A stretch of 49,472 bases of DNA from SIG710 sp045587665 (GTDB lineage Bacteria; Bacillota; Clostridia; Oscillospirales; CAG-272), in contig JAZNCT010000073.1 of assembly GCA_045587665.1 (NCBI GenBank), forward strand, positions 1-49,472, in the 5' to 3' direction. The position numbers and the translations under genes are program-made. Every line of letters begins with the position of its first letter. Positions within the stretch are counted from its first letter, which is position 1. Shown one piece after another: positions 7,486-14,549 of the stretch. Under the pieces are notes generated by a model. It did no database searches and was not told where the DNA came from. It saw nothing but the letters and a program-made list of their open reading frames with translations.

Positions 7486-7521
7486 TTTACCATGATGTAA
7501 AATATATAGAACAAAACAATT

Positions 7522-7563
7522 AAAACAAGCAAAGCATGGCGAGTGCCATGCTTTGCTTGTTTT
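7522..7563. terminator. Bidirectional terminator, 19 bp perfect stem
   Basis: Arms 7522-7540 and 7545-7563 pair perfectly around a GAGT loop, with A/T tracts on both ends. It terminates the short transcript from 7291 and the cobalamin uptake operon from the other side; the stop codon of the S component lies in the outer arm. Confidence 0.93.
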
Positions 7564-8248
7564 ATACCCCGTATTTGATTTTAATGCGTTCAAGCTTATC
7601 ACCAAAAGGCTTTGCCATAGACCAAAGAAAAATAAAATTTGATACAGAATAAAGCAAGGTGTGGGGGACTGCAGCAAGAACAGAAGCGTAATATAGGCTG
7701 AGATTAAAGGTGGAATTATATGATATCACGTTCCACACATCCATTATTAAAGAATACAAAACACCTGACATGACACCGTAAAATATCAGAAAGCCTCTGC
7801 TTTTTTTCATAATTCCCGATAAAAATGCGGCCAAAAAACCGATAAGGCCAAAGGCCAGCATCTGAAATGGCGTCCAGGGCCCCTGTCCAAAATAAAAATT
7901 TGAAACAAGAGCCGAAAGTGCGCCAGTGAGAAATCCTGCCTCACTGCCAAGATAAACAGCAGTTATAATAGTTATGGCAGTTATCGGCTTAAAAAAAGGT
8001 ATCAGCCTTCCGATAACACTCAGTGCTATCATAACCGAAACGATAACCATTCTCCTTGCTCCAATGCTCCGCTTATCTATACCGATAAAGAAAAGAATAA
8101 GAGAAAGCATCGCAACCGAAAGAGAGATAAACAAATGGCTTCGCGCATCCAAAACCATCGCTCCAAGGGCAACGCAAAGGGGAATCAGAACAAGAGGAAT
8201 GGCGAATCTAAGAAGACATCTGAGCTTTTGATTTTTTATTTCAAGCAT
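7562..8248 (-). CDS. ECF transporter S component, probably for cobalamin or another corrinoid
   Basis: Substrate-binding membrane subunit of an energy-coupling-factor importer. About 228 residues with six to seven hydrophobic helices; the central part (FFKPITAITIITAVYLGSEA, then GALSALVSNFYFGQGPWTPF) is typical of S components in the cobalamin/queuosine/ECF-S group. The corrinoid assignment comes from context: last gene of an operon led by a cobalamin riboswitch and containing transcobalamin-like proteins. In Gram-positives an analogous S component is CbrT of lactobacilli. I prefer ATG at 8248, which has GGAGG five bases upstream; an ATG at 8260 overlaps the ATPase stop (TAATG) but has a poorer site. 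Confidence 0.82.
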   Translation of the reverse strand: MLEIKNQKLRCLLRFAIPLVLIPLCVALGAMVLDARSHLFISLSVAMLSLILFFIGIDKRSIGARRMVIVSVMIALSVIGRLIPFFKPITAITIITAVYLGSEAGFLTGALSALVSNFYFGQGPWTPFQMLAFGLIGFLAAFLSGIMKKSRGFLIFYGVMSGVLYSLIMDVWNVISYNSTFNLSLYYASVLAAVPHTLLYSVSNFIFLWSMAKPFGDKLERIKIKYGV

Positions 8249-8259
8249 AACAGCCTCCA

Positions 8260-9879
8260 TTAAATCCTGCTCTCAAAAAGCTCAGCCACGCTCTCAAGGG
8301 TAACAGCCCCATCAAAAAAGCCCTTTGTCAGACGTCTTGCCGCAGTTGTGTAAAATCTGTTTTTGGAAAAGAAGTCGGCAGGTGTTGCCTCAGTCGCCAC
8401 GCTTCCTCTGAAAAACAGTGCACAGCGATCGGCACAAAGTGCCGCAAATTCAACGTCATGTGTGACAATAACAGCAGTCAGCCCCATAGACTTCAGCTTT
8501 TTAAGAAGCTCTATAAATTCAAGCCTTCTGCCCGCATCAAGCCCCTTTGTGGGCTCGTCCATAAGTATGAGTTTCGGCTCCTGAGCCAGCACCTTCAGCA
8601 GCGCAAGTATCTGCTGCTCTCCCCCCGAAAGATCATACGGATGCTTATCGTAAAGGTGGCTTATGTCAAAGGCGAGCGCCCCCATGTCTGCACCTGCGTC
8701 TATCAGCTCTTCTCTCACAGTATTCCTGAGAAAAACAGTTTGAACATCCTGTGGCAGCATAGCAAGACAATTTTTATAAAGCGACTGATTTTTATATTCC
8801 TTCAGCTTTTTTCCGAAAACTTTTATATATCCGCTGTATGGGTTCAGAATACCTGCCGCAGCCCCAAGAGCGGTGGTCTTTCCCGAACCGTTTCCACCCA
8901 AAATGCAGAATATCTCATTTTCATAAACCTTGAAGCTGATATCATTCAGTACATCTTCCTCATCTTTGCCGTATCTGAAATAAACCTTCTTATACTCAAG
9001 AGCCACGGCAGGAGAATGTTTATATTCCGTGTGCTCTCCCAGGCGCACCGATAGAGGAAGGTTCTCTGAAATAAAGCGTCTGCCCTCTGTTATTGTAAGG
9101 GGAAATTCCCCGGTTTTACCCAACATATGATAAAGCCTGGCGGCAGCGGGCATTGCCCTGAAAAACCATTTACTTTTGCAAAGAGAAGAAACAACGCTCC
9201 TTGCTTCTCCCATGGCTGCTATACGGCCGCCCTCGAGAACAACAAGCCTATCGCAAATTGGAAAAAGCTCTTCAAGTCGGTGCTCGGCTATAATGACTGT
9301 AAGCGAAAAATCCTCGTTCAGCTTTCTGACGGTGGAAAAAAAATCGGATGCCGCTATGGGATCAAGCTGAGCACTCGGCTCATCAAGAATCAGTATATCA
9401 GGATCCATAACCATAACCGATGCAAGGCAAAGCAGCTGCTTTTGACCGCCCGAAAGCTCGGATACCTTTTTGTCAAACCACTCTTCAATGCCAAAATAGC
9501 TTGCCATTTCCGCAACTTTTGCCGCCATAACGCTCTGAGGAAGCCCCATTTCTTCAAGCCCAAAGGCTATCTCATGCCAGACCTTGTCTGTTACTATCTG
9601 GTGCTCGGGGCTCTGCCCAACATAACCGATAGTTCTTGCCGCAATCCTGCCGTCTATATCTTCAAAAGGAGTGTTTTTATAAAAGATCCTTCCTGTTTTT
9701 TCTCCAAGTGGGGATATCTCTTTTTTAAGAAGTCTTAAAAGTGTGGATTTTCCGCTTCCGGTTTCTCCGCAGATAAGAGTGAATTCTCCCTCATCTATGC
9801 TAAGGGAAATATTCTTCAGCGTCTCATTCTCGGATGAAGAATATTTAAAGCTCAGATCTTCGATCTTAAGAATTTCCAT
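8260..9879 (-). CDS. ECF transporter fused double ATPase (EcfA-EcfA')
   Basis: Energising subunit in which both ABC domains are in one 539-residue chain. Domain 1: Walker A GETGSGKST (38-46), signature LSGGQKQ (142-148), Walker B DILILDE (161-167). Domain 2: Walker A GGNGSGKTT (328-336), signature LSGGEQQ (417-423), Walker B LILMDE (437-442). Both sets are complete, so both ATP sites can be functional. ECF modules more often have two separate ATPase genes; the fused form is common in Clostridia where the module is dedicated to one S component. Start ATG at 9879 has a GGGGGTGAG ribosome binding site and overlaps the end of ecfT by 28 bp. It ends in a TAATG overlap with a possible S-component start. 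Confidence 0.93.
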   Translation of the reverse strand: MEILKIEDLSFKYSSSENETLKNISLSIDEGEFTLICGETGSGKSTLLRLLKKEISPLGEKTGRIFYKNTPFEDIDGRIAARTIGYVGQSPEHQIVTDKVWHEIAFGLEEMGLPQSVMAAKVAEMASYFGIEEWFDKKVSELSGGQKQLLCLASVMVMDPDILILDEPSAQLDPIAASDFFSTVRKLNEDFSLTVIIAEHRLEELFPICDRLVVLEGGRIAAMGEARSVVSSLCKSKWFFRAMPAAARLYHMLGKTGEFPLTITEGRRFISENLPLSVRLGEHTEYKHSPAVALEYKKVYFRYGKDEEDVLNDISFKVYENEIFCILGGNGSGKTTALGAAAGILNPYSGYIKVFGKKLKEYKNQSLYKNCLAMLPQDVQTVFLRNTVREELIDAGADMGALAFDISHLYDKHPYDLSGGEQQILALLKVLAQEPKLILMDEPTKGLDAGRRLEFIELLKKLKSMGLTAVIVTHDVEFAALCADRCALFFRGSVATEATPADFFSKNRFYTTAARRLTKGFFDGAVTLESVAELFESRI

Positions 9880-10730
9880 TTAAGACTCACCCCCACCTCA
9901 ATAAATACAGGTAAAAACACAAGTGCTGCATATGCCACATACGCAAAGCTTCCAAAAAGACTCGGCTCTGCCGCACAGAGCTTTGGATAAAAAGCAAAAT
10001 CCAAAGTTCCAAGTGAAATTGCGGTTATGATAAGTGCGTCTGCACATATGATAGATATGATCAGTACCGCATCCGAAACGTGAAATTTAAACTTTGAAAA
10101 ATGCGTTCTGGAAGAAAGACCATAGCCCCTCGCTGCCATGCTGTCGGCTGTGATTATTCCGTTTTCAAGAGCCCAAGTTACAATTACAGAAAAAATACGT
10201 ATGCCGCCCTTTGTGCGGTCCACTATATTATCTTCTTTATAAAGTCCCATAGCCCTCTGAGCCTGCTCGGTCTTTTTCCTCTGCCTGCTTAGAAGCGAAA
10301 TATATCTGATACCCATAGAGAGAATCAGTGCTGTTTTAGGTGAAAAACTGCCAAAAACATAAAGAAGCTTGTCCTCTGTCATAAGTGCGCTGAAGGAACG
10401 GAACCAATATATGACAGAAATGATCATTGCCGCAGCCGCAAAGCCGTATATAAGAGCCTCGGCAGTTATAATGCTGTCGTTTATAACAAACAAAACCGTT
10501 GCACCATTGTGAGAAACAAGAGGATTTATCAGAGCCATTGCAAAAAACAAAGCAAGCAAAGCTATATGGGAAGACACATCACCCTTGCCCTGTTTCACAA
10601 AAAAGAGCAGAACAGAAGCAAACAGCGAAAGAACAAGAATGGTCGGATTCATACAGAACATAGCTATGCCCGCCACCGACAAAAAATATAAGCTGACTGC
10701 TATCGGGTTGTAATCTGAAAAACCTCTCAT
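9852..10730 (-). CDS. ecfT: ECF transporter transmembrane component EcfT
   Basis: Scaffold subunit that couples the ATPases to the S component. About 292 residues; hydrophobic N-terminal half and, in the middle, the two coupling-helix motifs: EQAQRAMG and SMAARGYGL, the second being the classical Ala-Arg-Gly signature that docks into the ATPase. More hydrophobic helices follow. ATG at 10730 has AAAGGAG five bases upstream; an in-frame GTG five codons earlier would place the ribosome binding site inside the gene. It starts 24 bp after the transcobalamin-like gene and overlaps the ATPase gene. Confidence 0.88.
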   Translation of the reverse strand: MRGFSDYNPIAVSLYFLSVAGIAMFCMNPTILVLSLFASVLLFFVKQGKGDVSSHIALLALFFAMALINPLVSHNGATVLFVINDSIITAEALIYGFAAAAMIISVIYWFRSFSALMTEDKLLYVFGSFSPKTALILSMGIRYISLLSRQRKKTEQAQRAMGLYKEDNIVDRTKGGIRIFSVIVTWALENGIITADSMAARGYGLSSRTHFSKFKFHVSDAVLIISIICADALIITAISLGTLDFAFYPKLCAAEPSLFGSFAYVAYAALVFLPVFIEVGVSLKWKFLRSKI

Positions 10731-10754
10731 TTTTGCTCCTTTCACACTGTTTTT

Positions 10755-12389
10755 TTATTTAGCATCCCCTCCAAAATCAAGGGTGTAAATCCATTCAATG
10801 CGGTCACCGTCCGAGAGCCTATATTCTCCACATCCCACAGACGGTGAGCTTCCGTTTACATGGTACACCCAACCGGAGAGATCGCCAAACTGCATCTCGT
10901 ATATATATCCAATACCCACAATATAGGCAAGACTTTCAGTGCCGTTGTTCTCAAACTGAATACCATTTACCCTTGACGCCTCGGCAAGAATGTCATAAAC
11001 CGTTTCTCCCTCGGCTATATCAAGCTGAAAATCATCAAGAATAATGCCGTCTTCGGGGATATGTGCTTCATCCGAAAGCCCGACTATCCTGTCGCATCTG
11101 ATAGAAATAGTGACACTTCCTATGGTGTTTTTCTTTTCTATGGCTTCACCGTTATAATAATCCTTAGCAGTTTTAAAATTTGAGAGAAGCACAAACAAAA
11201 TAGACGCTGCTAAAAGGAAGCACAGCACAATATAATTTTTATAATTCCGCTTTCCGAGAGCAAGCATAGTGATCGCCCCAAAAGCTCCGATCACAAGCAA
11301 AGCAATAATTGCAGTTTTTTTATATCCACAGCCTTCACCCATGCCTGTTATAGCATTGCTTTCGGGTGCTTCTGAAAAATCGGAAGTGGTATCGGACACT
11401 TGCGTTTCTTCCGGCATTTCAAGACCTTCCGGGTCGCATTTGTCTAAGATATAAAAGGCGTTTTTACCTTCAGCAAATCTTATGTATGAAACCATTGCGC
11501 AAAAGACCTGCGCTGTTGCACTTTCGTCAAAGGAAGCATCCTTTGTATGCGAAAATGCCCCGCTCGGCAGGCGAAAAGTCTCAATGGCAGAGAGAAGCGT
11601 GACACCGTTTTTTATAAACCTTTCATCGGTCTGAAAATCAATTCCAAGAGAGGAAAGTGCAATAATGACCTGCGCTATGCTCTCAGCGTTTTCTTTTCCA
11701 TAGCTTAAAAATCCGCCGCTTTCAAGCTGAGCCGATGAAAGAAATCCAAGTGCCCCTTCAGCCGACTTGCTAACATCGGCATTACTTTTGCAATGAGGTG
11801 CAAGTGCCTGCAGTGTCATAGCCGTTACATCAGCGTTTCCCACATCTCCCGTAAGAGACCAGCCACCGTCCTCACACTGCAAAGAAAGCAGGCTTTCTAT
11901 TATCTCTTGTGAGGGATAAGTTTGATTTTTATAGCCATTGTTCAGGAGATGAAGCCCGAAAACAAGGCTCATAATGCCCTGCTTGCCGATTGAGTTTTGG
12001 AGCACAGTTCCGATGTAGTCATCGGTACTGCCAAGGGCGGCAAGTGTAAGAGCATATTTAAGTCTTGACGATGCAGAATACACCTCTTTTTCTTTAAGAT
12101 ATCTGCAAAGTGCCGCCTCATATTCCGAAAGATCATATTCACCGCTTTGACTGAGAGCAATTATATACCATTCGGCACTGATGCCTGCCTCGTCCGCCAG
12201 TGAATCAACTAAGCCCTGCTCAAAATCAACCCCTGCGTTATCCATTTTAAAAGCTAAGATCTCCTCCAAAAAACATTCGGCTTTTCGGAGAGAATCTTCA
12301 TGCCCTTCTGCCGCCGATAAGGGTGCAATTCCGCTTATCAGAAGCACAAGGAAAAGAGCCACAGAAATAATCTTTATCTTAGTTTTCAT
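10755..12389 (-). CDS. Transcobalamin-like surface protein (alpha/alpha barrel + 2 TM + DUF4430)
   Basis: Predicted extracellular corrinoid-capture protein of 544 residues. Order: signal peptide (about 1-27, ending PLSAA), a helical domain (about 30-325) with squalene-cyclase/prenyltransferase-type repeats (QCEDGGW 171-177, QLESGGF 221-227, RLPSGAF 273-279), an acidic linker, two membrane helices (about 359-379 and 386-405) separated by a short basic loop, and a C-terminal DUF4430 domain (about 425-540, with SGWVYHVNG and LSDGDRIEWIY). An alpha/alpha barrel plus DUF4430 is the architecture of mammalian transcobalamin and intrinsic factor. The topology puts both domains outside, which fits joint substrate binding. 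I choose ATG 12389 (GAAAAGAAG upstream), giving a clean signal peptide; it overlaps the upstream gene by 11 bp. Confidence 0.85.
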   Translation of the reverse strand: MKTKIKIISVALFLVLLISGIAPLSAAEGHEDSLRKAECFLEEILAFKMDNAGVDFEQGLVDSLADEAGISAEWYIIALSQSGEYDLSEYEAALCRYLKEKEVYSASSRLKYALTLAALGSTDDYIGTVLQNSIGKQGIMSLVFGLHLLNNGYKNQTYPSQEIIESLLSLQCEDGGWSLTGDVGNADVTAMTLQALAPHCKSNADVSKSAEGALGFLSSAQLESGGFLSYGKENAESIAQVIIALSSLGIDFQTDERFIKNGVTLLSAIETFRLPSGAFSHTKDASFDESATAQVFCAMVSYIRFAEGKNAFYILDKCDPEGLEMPEETQVSDTTSDFSEAPESNAITGMGEGCGYKKTAIIALLVIGAFGAITMLALGKRNYKNYIVLCFLLAASILFVLLSNFKTAKDYYNGEAIEKKNTIGSVTISIRCDRIVGLSDEAHIPEDGIILDDFQLDIAEGETVYDILAEASRVNGIQFENNGTESLAYIVGIGYIYEMQFGDLSGWVYHVNGSSPSVGCGEYRLSDGDRIEWIYTLDFGGDAK

Positions 12390-13254
12390 TCTTCTTTTCA
12401 CGAACAAAAACAGCTGCGATAACAGCCACTGCTGCAACAACTGCCCCTATTATAAGCCAAACATTTCCACTGCCTTTTTCCTCCTCTGCAGGATCTGTAT
12501 CGACAACACCTGTATCAGTGGAGGTGTTTTCCGTGTCTGAAGTATCGGGTGCAGCTACAGCGCTAACAAAAACTGCTTTGCAAACGGGTGGAACAAGTGT
12601 CTGAGCTTCGGAAGTGGCACTTACCGTATATTCCCCCGCTTCAGGAAGTGTTATTGTAACCCTTCCCTCATCATCTGTAACAAATTCGGTCTTTTCACCG
12701 TTTAAGGTAATAACCGCTCCGCTGACGGGAAGCACCACAGTCTTAAAGCTCTCATCATAGCCTGATGCAGATAGTGTTAGAGTTATGCTTCCGTTTTCAT
12801 CTGCCACTGCGGTGTTTACATCAAAATAGCAATATGTATCAGACCAAGAAACAAGATCGGTATAAACAAAAGCGTTTATATAATCTCCTTCCTTAATTGG
12901 GTCTGCAAGCCCCATTGCCGAAGAGTTATTAACATAGTAGCCATAGCTGCAGCCGTTTGCACTGCCCCAGAGCTTTTCTATTGCAAGACCGTATTGCCCC
13001 ATAAATGTGGCATAACCACTTGCGGCACCGCCCTCAAATGCAAGCTCGTGAGCCCCATAGAGTGCATCGCTTATAGTGATAGCACCGTCACTGTCAATAT
13101 CGGTGACAGAAACCTCTTCGCTTGCCACAGCAAGCTGACCGTTTTCGTCTGCAATTGTAACATAAACCTTAACAGGCTCTTCTGCAAAACAGAAAACTGC
13201 AAGTGCAGAAAGAATAATCAGCACCGCCGCCATTGTTAAAACTAACTTTTTCAT
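12379..13254 (-). CDS. DUF4430-like cell-surface protein with Ig-like domain and C-terminal anchor
   Basis: 291 residues: signal peptide (1-24, ending CFA), a DUF4430-like domain (about 28-135) with a CSYGYYVNNSSA segment and GDYINAFVY, an embedded dockerin-like calcium motif DIDSDGAITISDAL (about 51-64), a beta-sandwich region (about 140-222) ending in EGRVTITLPEAGEYTVSA-like sequence (carboxypeptidase-regulatory or Ig type), a Thr/Asp-rich linker, and a C-terminal membrane helix (about 264-285) with a basic tail. It is therefore displayed on the outside of the cell membrane. Position, directly ahead of and overlapping the transcobalamin-like gene in a cobalamin-riboswitch operon, suggests a companion corrinoid-binding or delivery protein. 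No cell-wall sorting signal (LPxTG) is present. Confidence 0.8.
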   Translation of the reverse strand: MKKLVLTMAAVLIILSALAVFCFAEEPVKVYVTIADENGQLAVASEEVSVTDIDSDGAITISDALYGAHELAFEGGAASGYATFMGQYGLAIEKLWGSANGCSYGYYVNNSSAMGLADPIKEGDYINAFVYTDLVSWSDTYCYFDVNTAVADENGSITLTLSASGYDESFKTVVLPVSGAVITLNGEKTEFVTDDEGRVTITLPEAGEYTVSATSEAQTLVPPVCKAVFVSAVAAPDTSDTENTSTDTGVVDTDPAEEEKGSGNVWLIIGAVVAAVAVIAAVFVREKKNEN

Positions 13255-13301
13255 TTTTACTACCTCTTTTTATTTTTATATTAAACCGCATTGGGTTTAT
13301 A

Positions 13302-13589
13302 TCAATTTGAAACCTTTTTCCTTTTTTTCAGCTCCTCGATATGCTCTCTCTTTTTAAGAATACGCTTTTGGAGTCTTTTTTGCTCTTTGTCATCATCTCT
13401 TTTTTCTTTCAGCCCTGCCGCCTCCAGTGCTCTTGGCCACGGGCCGAGAAAAGCCTTTACGGCGGTCACCTCTCTATCGGAAAAATCAGAGCGGTATGGG
13501 TATCTTTTTTCACCGCGCAAAGCTATCTCCTTCTGCTTGTTGGTAAGCAGATCAATACATTTTTCTCTTGTCAGCTTTTCCTCTGCCAT
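13302..13589 (-). CDS. Small HNH-repeat-like basic protein
   Basis: About 95 residues, strongly charged and probably cytoplasmic. The middle contains KAFLGPWPRALEAAGL, close to the helix-turn-helix repeat found beside homing endonucleases (HNH_repeat, pattern LG.W..ALEAAGL); the C-terminal 35 residues are a Lys/Arg/Glu-rich helix. DNA or RNA binding is plausible but unproven. ATG at 13589 has GGAGG six bases upstream; the in-frame TTG four codons earlier lies inside the ribosome binding site. It is the first gene after the cobalamin riboswitch terminator and 47 bp ahead of the DUF4430-like gene, so it should be controlled by cobalamin. Its role there is unknown. Confidence 0.75.
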   Translation of the reverse strand: MAEEKLTREKCIDLLTNKQKEIALRGEKRYPYRSDFSDREVTAVKAFLGPWPRALEAAGLKEKRDDDKEQKRLQKRILKKREHIEELKKRKKVSN

Positions 13590-13597
13590 AATTACCT

Positions 13598-13642
13598 CCA
13601 AAAAACAAAAACGCTTTTTCGCCTTAATACGGCAAAAAAGCG
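13598..13642 (-). terminator. Riboswitch expression-platform terminator
   Basis: On the minus strand, arms 13631-13642 and 13612-13623 form a 12 bp stem (one G-U pair) with a 7 nt loop, followed by a long U tract (13611-13600). It lies between the aptamer and the first ribosome binding site, which fits control by premature termination. A second hairpin (13660-13667 with 13675-13682) upstream may take part in switching. Confidence 0.85.
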
Positions 13643-13649
13643 CAGCTAT

Positions 13650-13876
13650 CCCAAAACAAGCGCAGAAGCAGAAGTTCTGCGCAAAAGACGGCTACACTTT
13701 TCATGTCCAAAAATGCTACGGCGGCAAAACCGCCAATGCCCCTGCATTGCTATGCGAGTATTCCGACTTATGAAGCAATCTTCAATTACGGTAATGACGG
13801 TTGCGACGGATTTTCACCGAACTTCCCTCTTATCCGGCAAAAGCCGGAGCACAGCGCAGGATATATTCAATTATCA
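13650..13876 (-). ncRNA. Cobalamin riboswitch
   Basis: Read on the minus strand, the leader has the conserved blocks of the cobalamin aptamer: GGAAGTTCGGTGAAAATCCG (13808-13827), followed by a CGCAACCGTCATTACCGTAA-like core, and AAGTCGGAATACTCGC (13754-13769), the second half of the B12 box region. A CCGGC-TTTT-GCCGG hairpin (13834-13847) is an early paired element. It starts right after a strong promoter and is followed by an intrinsic terminator. Cobalamin binding should favour termination and shut the uptake operon off. The subclass (adenosyl- or hydroxo-cobalamin) is not assigned. Confidence 0.9.
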
Positions 13877-13882
13877 CACAGT

Positions 13883-13911
13883 ATTCTAACACGGCGATAT
13901 AGCTTTGTCAA
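13883..13911 (-). promoter_or_regulatory. Promoter of the cobalamin uptake operon
   Basis: Minus strand TTGACA (13906-13911), 17 bp spacer, TAGAAT (13883-13888), placing the transcript start near 13876, just upstream of the aptamer. Confidence 0.8.
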
Positions 13912-13940
13912 TATAAATTTTCAAACATTCCTTTAAATTT

Positions 13941-14393
13941 TTAAAGCTCTGCCAATATCTCTTCTGCATTTGTATCAGGCTTTACCTTCGGCATTATACG
14001 TTCGATATTTCCCGCCTCGTCAATGACAAATGTCGTTCTGACGACGCCCATAGAAGTCTTGCCGTACATTTTCTTTTCCTGCCAAACGCCGTAAGCCTTG
14101 ATAGCCTCAAGGTCAGGGTCTGACAAAAGTATGAACGGCAGAGAATATTTTTCAGCAAATTTTGCATGAGAAGCCACACTGTCACGGCTTATACCTATCA
14201 CCGCAGCTCCTCTTTTTTTGAATTCTTCATAAGCAGAAGCAAAGGCACAGGCCTGCCTTGTACAGCCCGGTGTATTGTCCTTTGGGTAGAAATATAATAT
14301 CACCTTTTTTCCAAGATGATCGGATAGCGACACCTTGTTTCCGTCCTTATCCGAAAGAATAAAATCCGGAGCCTTCATTCCCTTTTTCAGCAT
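13941..14393 (-). CDS. bcp: Thiol peroxidase of the Bcp/PrxQ type
   Basis: Cytoplasmic peroxiredoxin that reduces hydrogen peroxide and organic peroxides, normally recycled by thioredoxin. 150 residues, the usual length. The active region reads FYPKDNTPGCTRQAC: the peroxidatic Cys is in TPGCT and the second Cys five residues later is the resolving Cys of atypical 2-Cys PrxQ proteins. ATG at 14393 follows a GGAGGGGG ribosome binding site. It is a single gene with its own promoter. The only thioredoxin seen is trxA at 6921, a plausible electron donor. Confidence 0.93.
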   Translation of the reverse strand: MLKKGMKAPDFILSDKDGNKVSLSDHLGKKVILYFYPKDNTPGCTRQACAFASAYEEFKKRGAAVIGISRDSVASHAKFAEKYSLPFILLSDPDLEAIKAYGVWQEKKMYGKTSMGVVRTTFVIDEAGNIERIMPKVKPDTNAEEILAEL

Positions 14394-14425
14394 TCTTATC
14401 CCCCTCCAAACCCATTTATACCAAA

Positions 14426-14454
14426 ATTATAGCACATTGCATTTTAAATTTCAA
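14426..14454 (-). promoter_or_regulatory. Promoter of bcp
   Basis: Minus strand TTGAAA (14449-14454), 17 bp, TATAAT (14426-14431), 32 bp upstream of the start codon. Confidence 0.75.
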
Positions 14455-14481
14455 TATTTTATTAACTATTCTATAATTGTA

Positions 14482-14510
14482 TTGAAAAAAGGTTTTTAAT
14501 ATGTTATAAT
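14482..14510 (+). promoter_or_regulatory. Promoter of the DUF1538 / PII-like operon
   Basis: TTGAAA (14482-14487), 17 bp, TATAAT (14505-14510), 39 bp ahead of the TTG start. No PerR, Fur or other operator is evident. Confidence 0.75.
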
Positions 14511-14549
14511 ATTTTGTGGTTGAATTTTTAACAGAAAGTTGGTGCGGGA

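Noticed and set aside
9127..9738. 203-codon plus-strand frame opposite the double ATPase
   Set aside because: Lies across the first ABC domain in antisense; no start signals.
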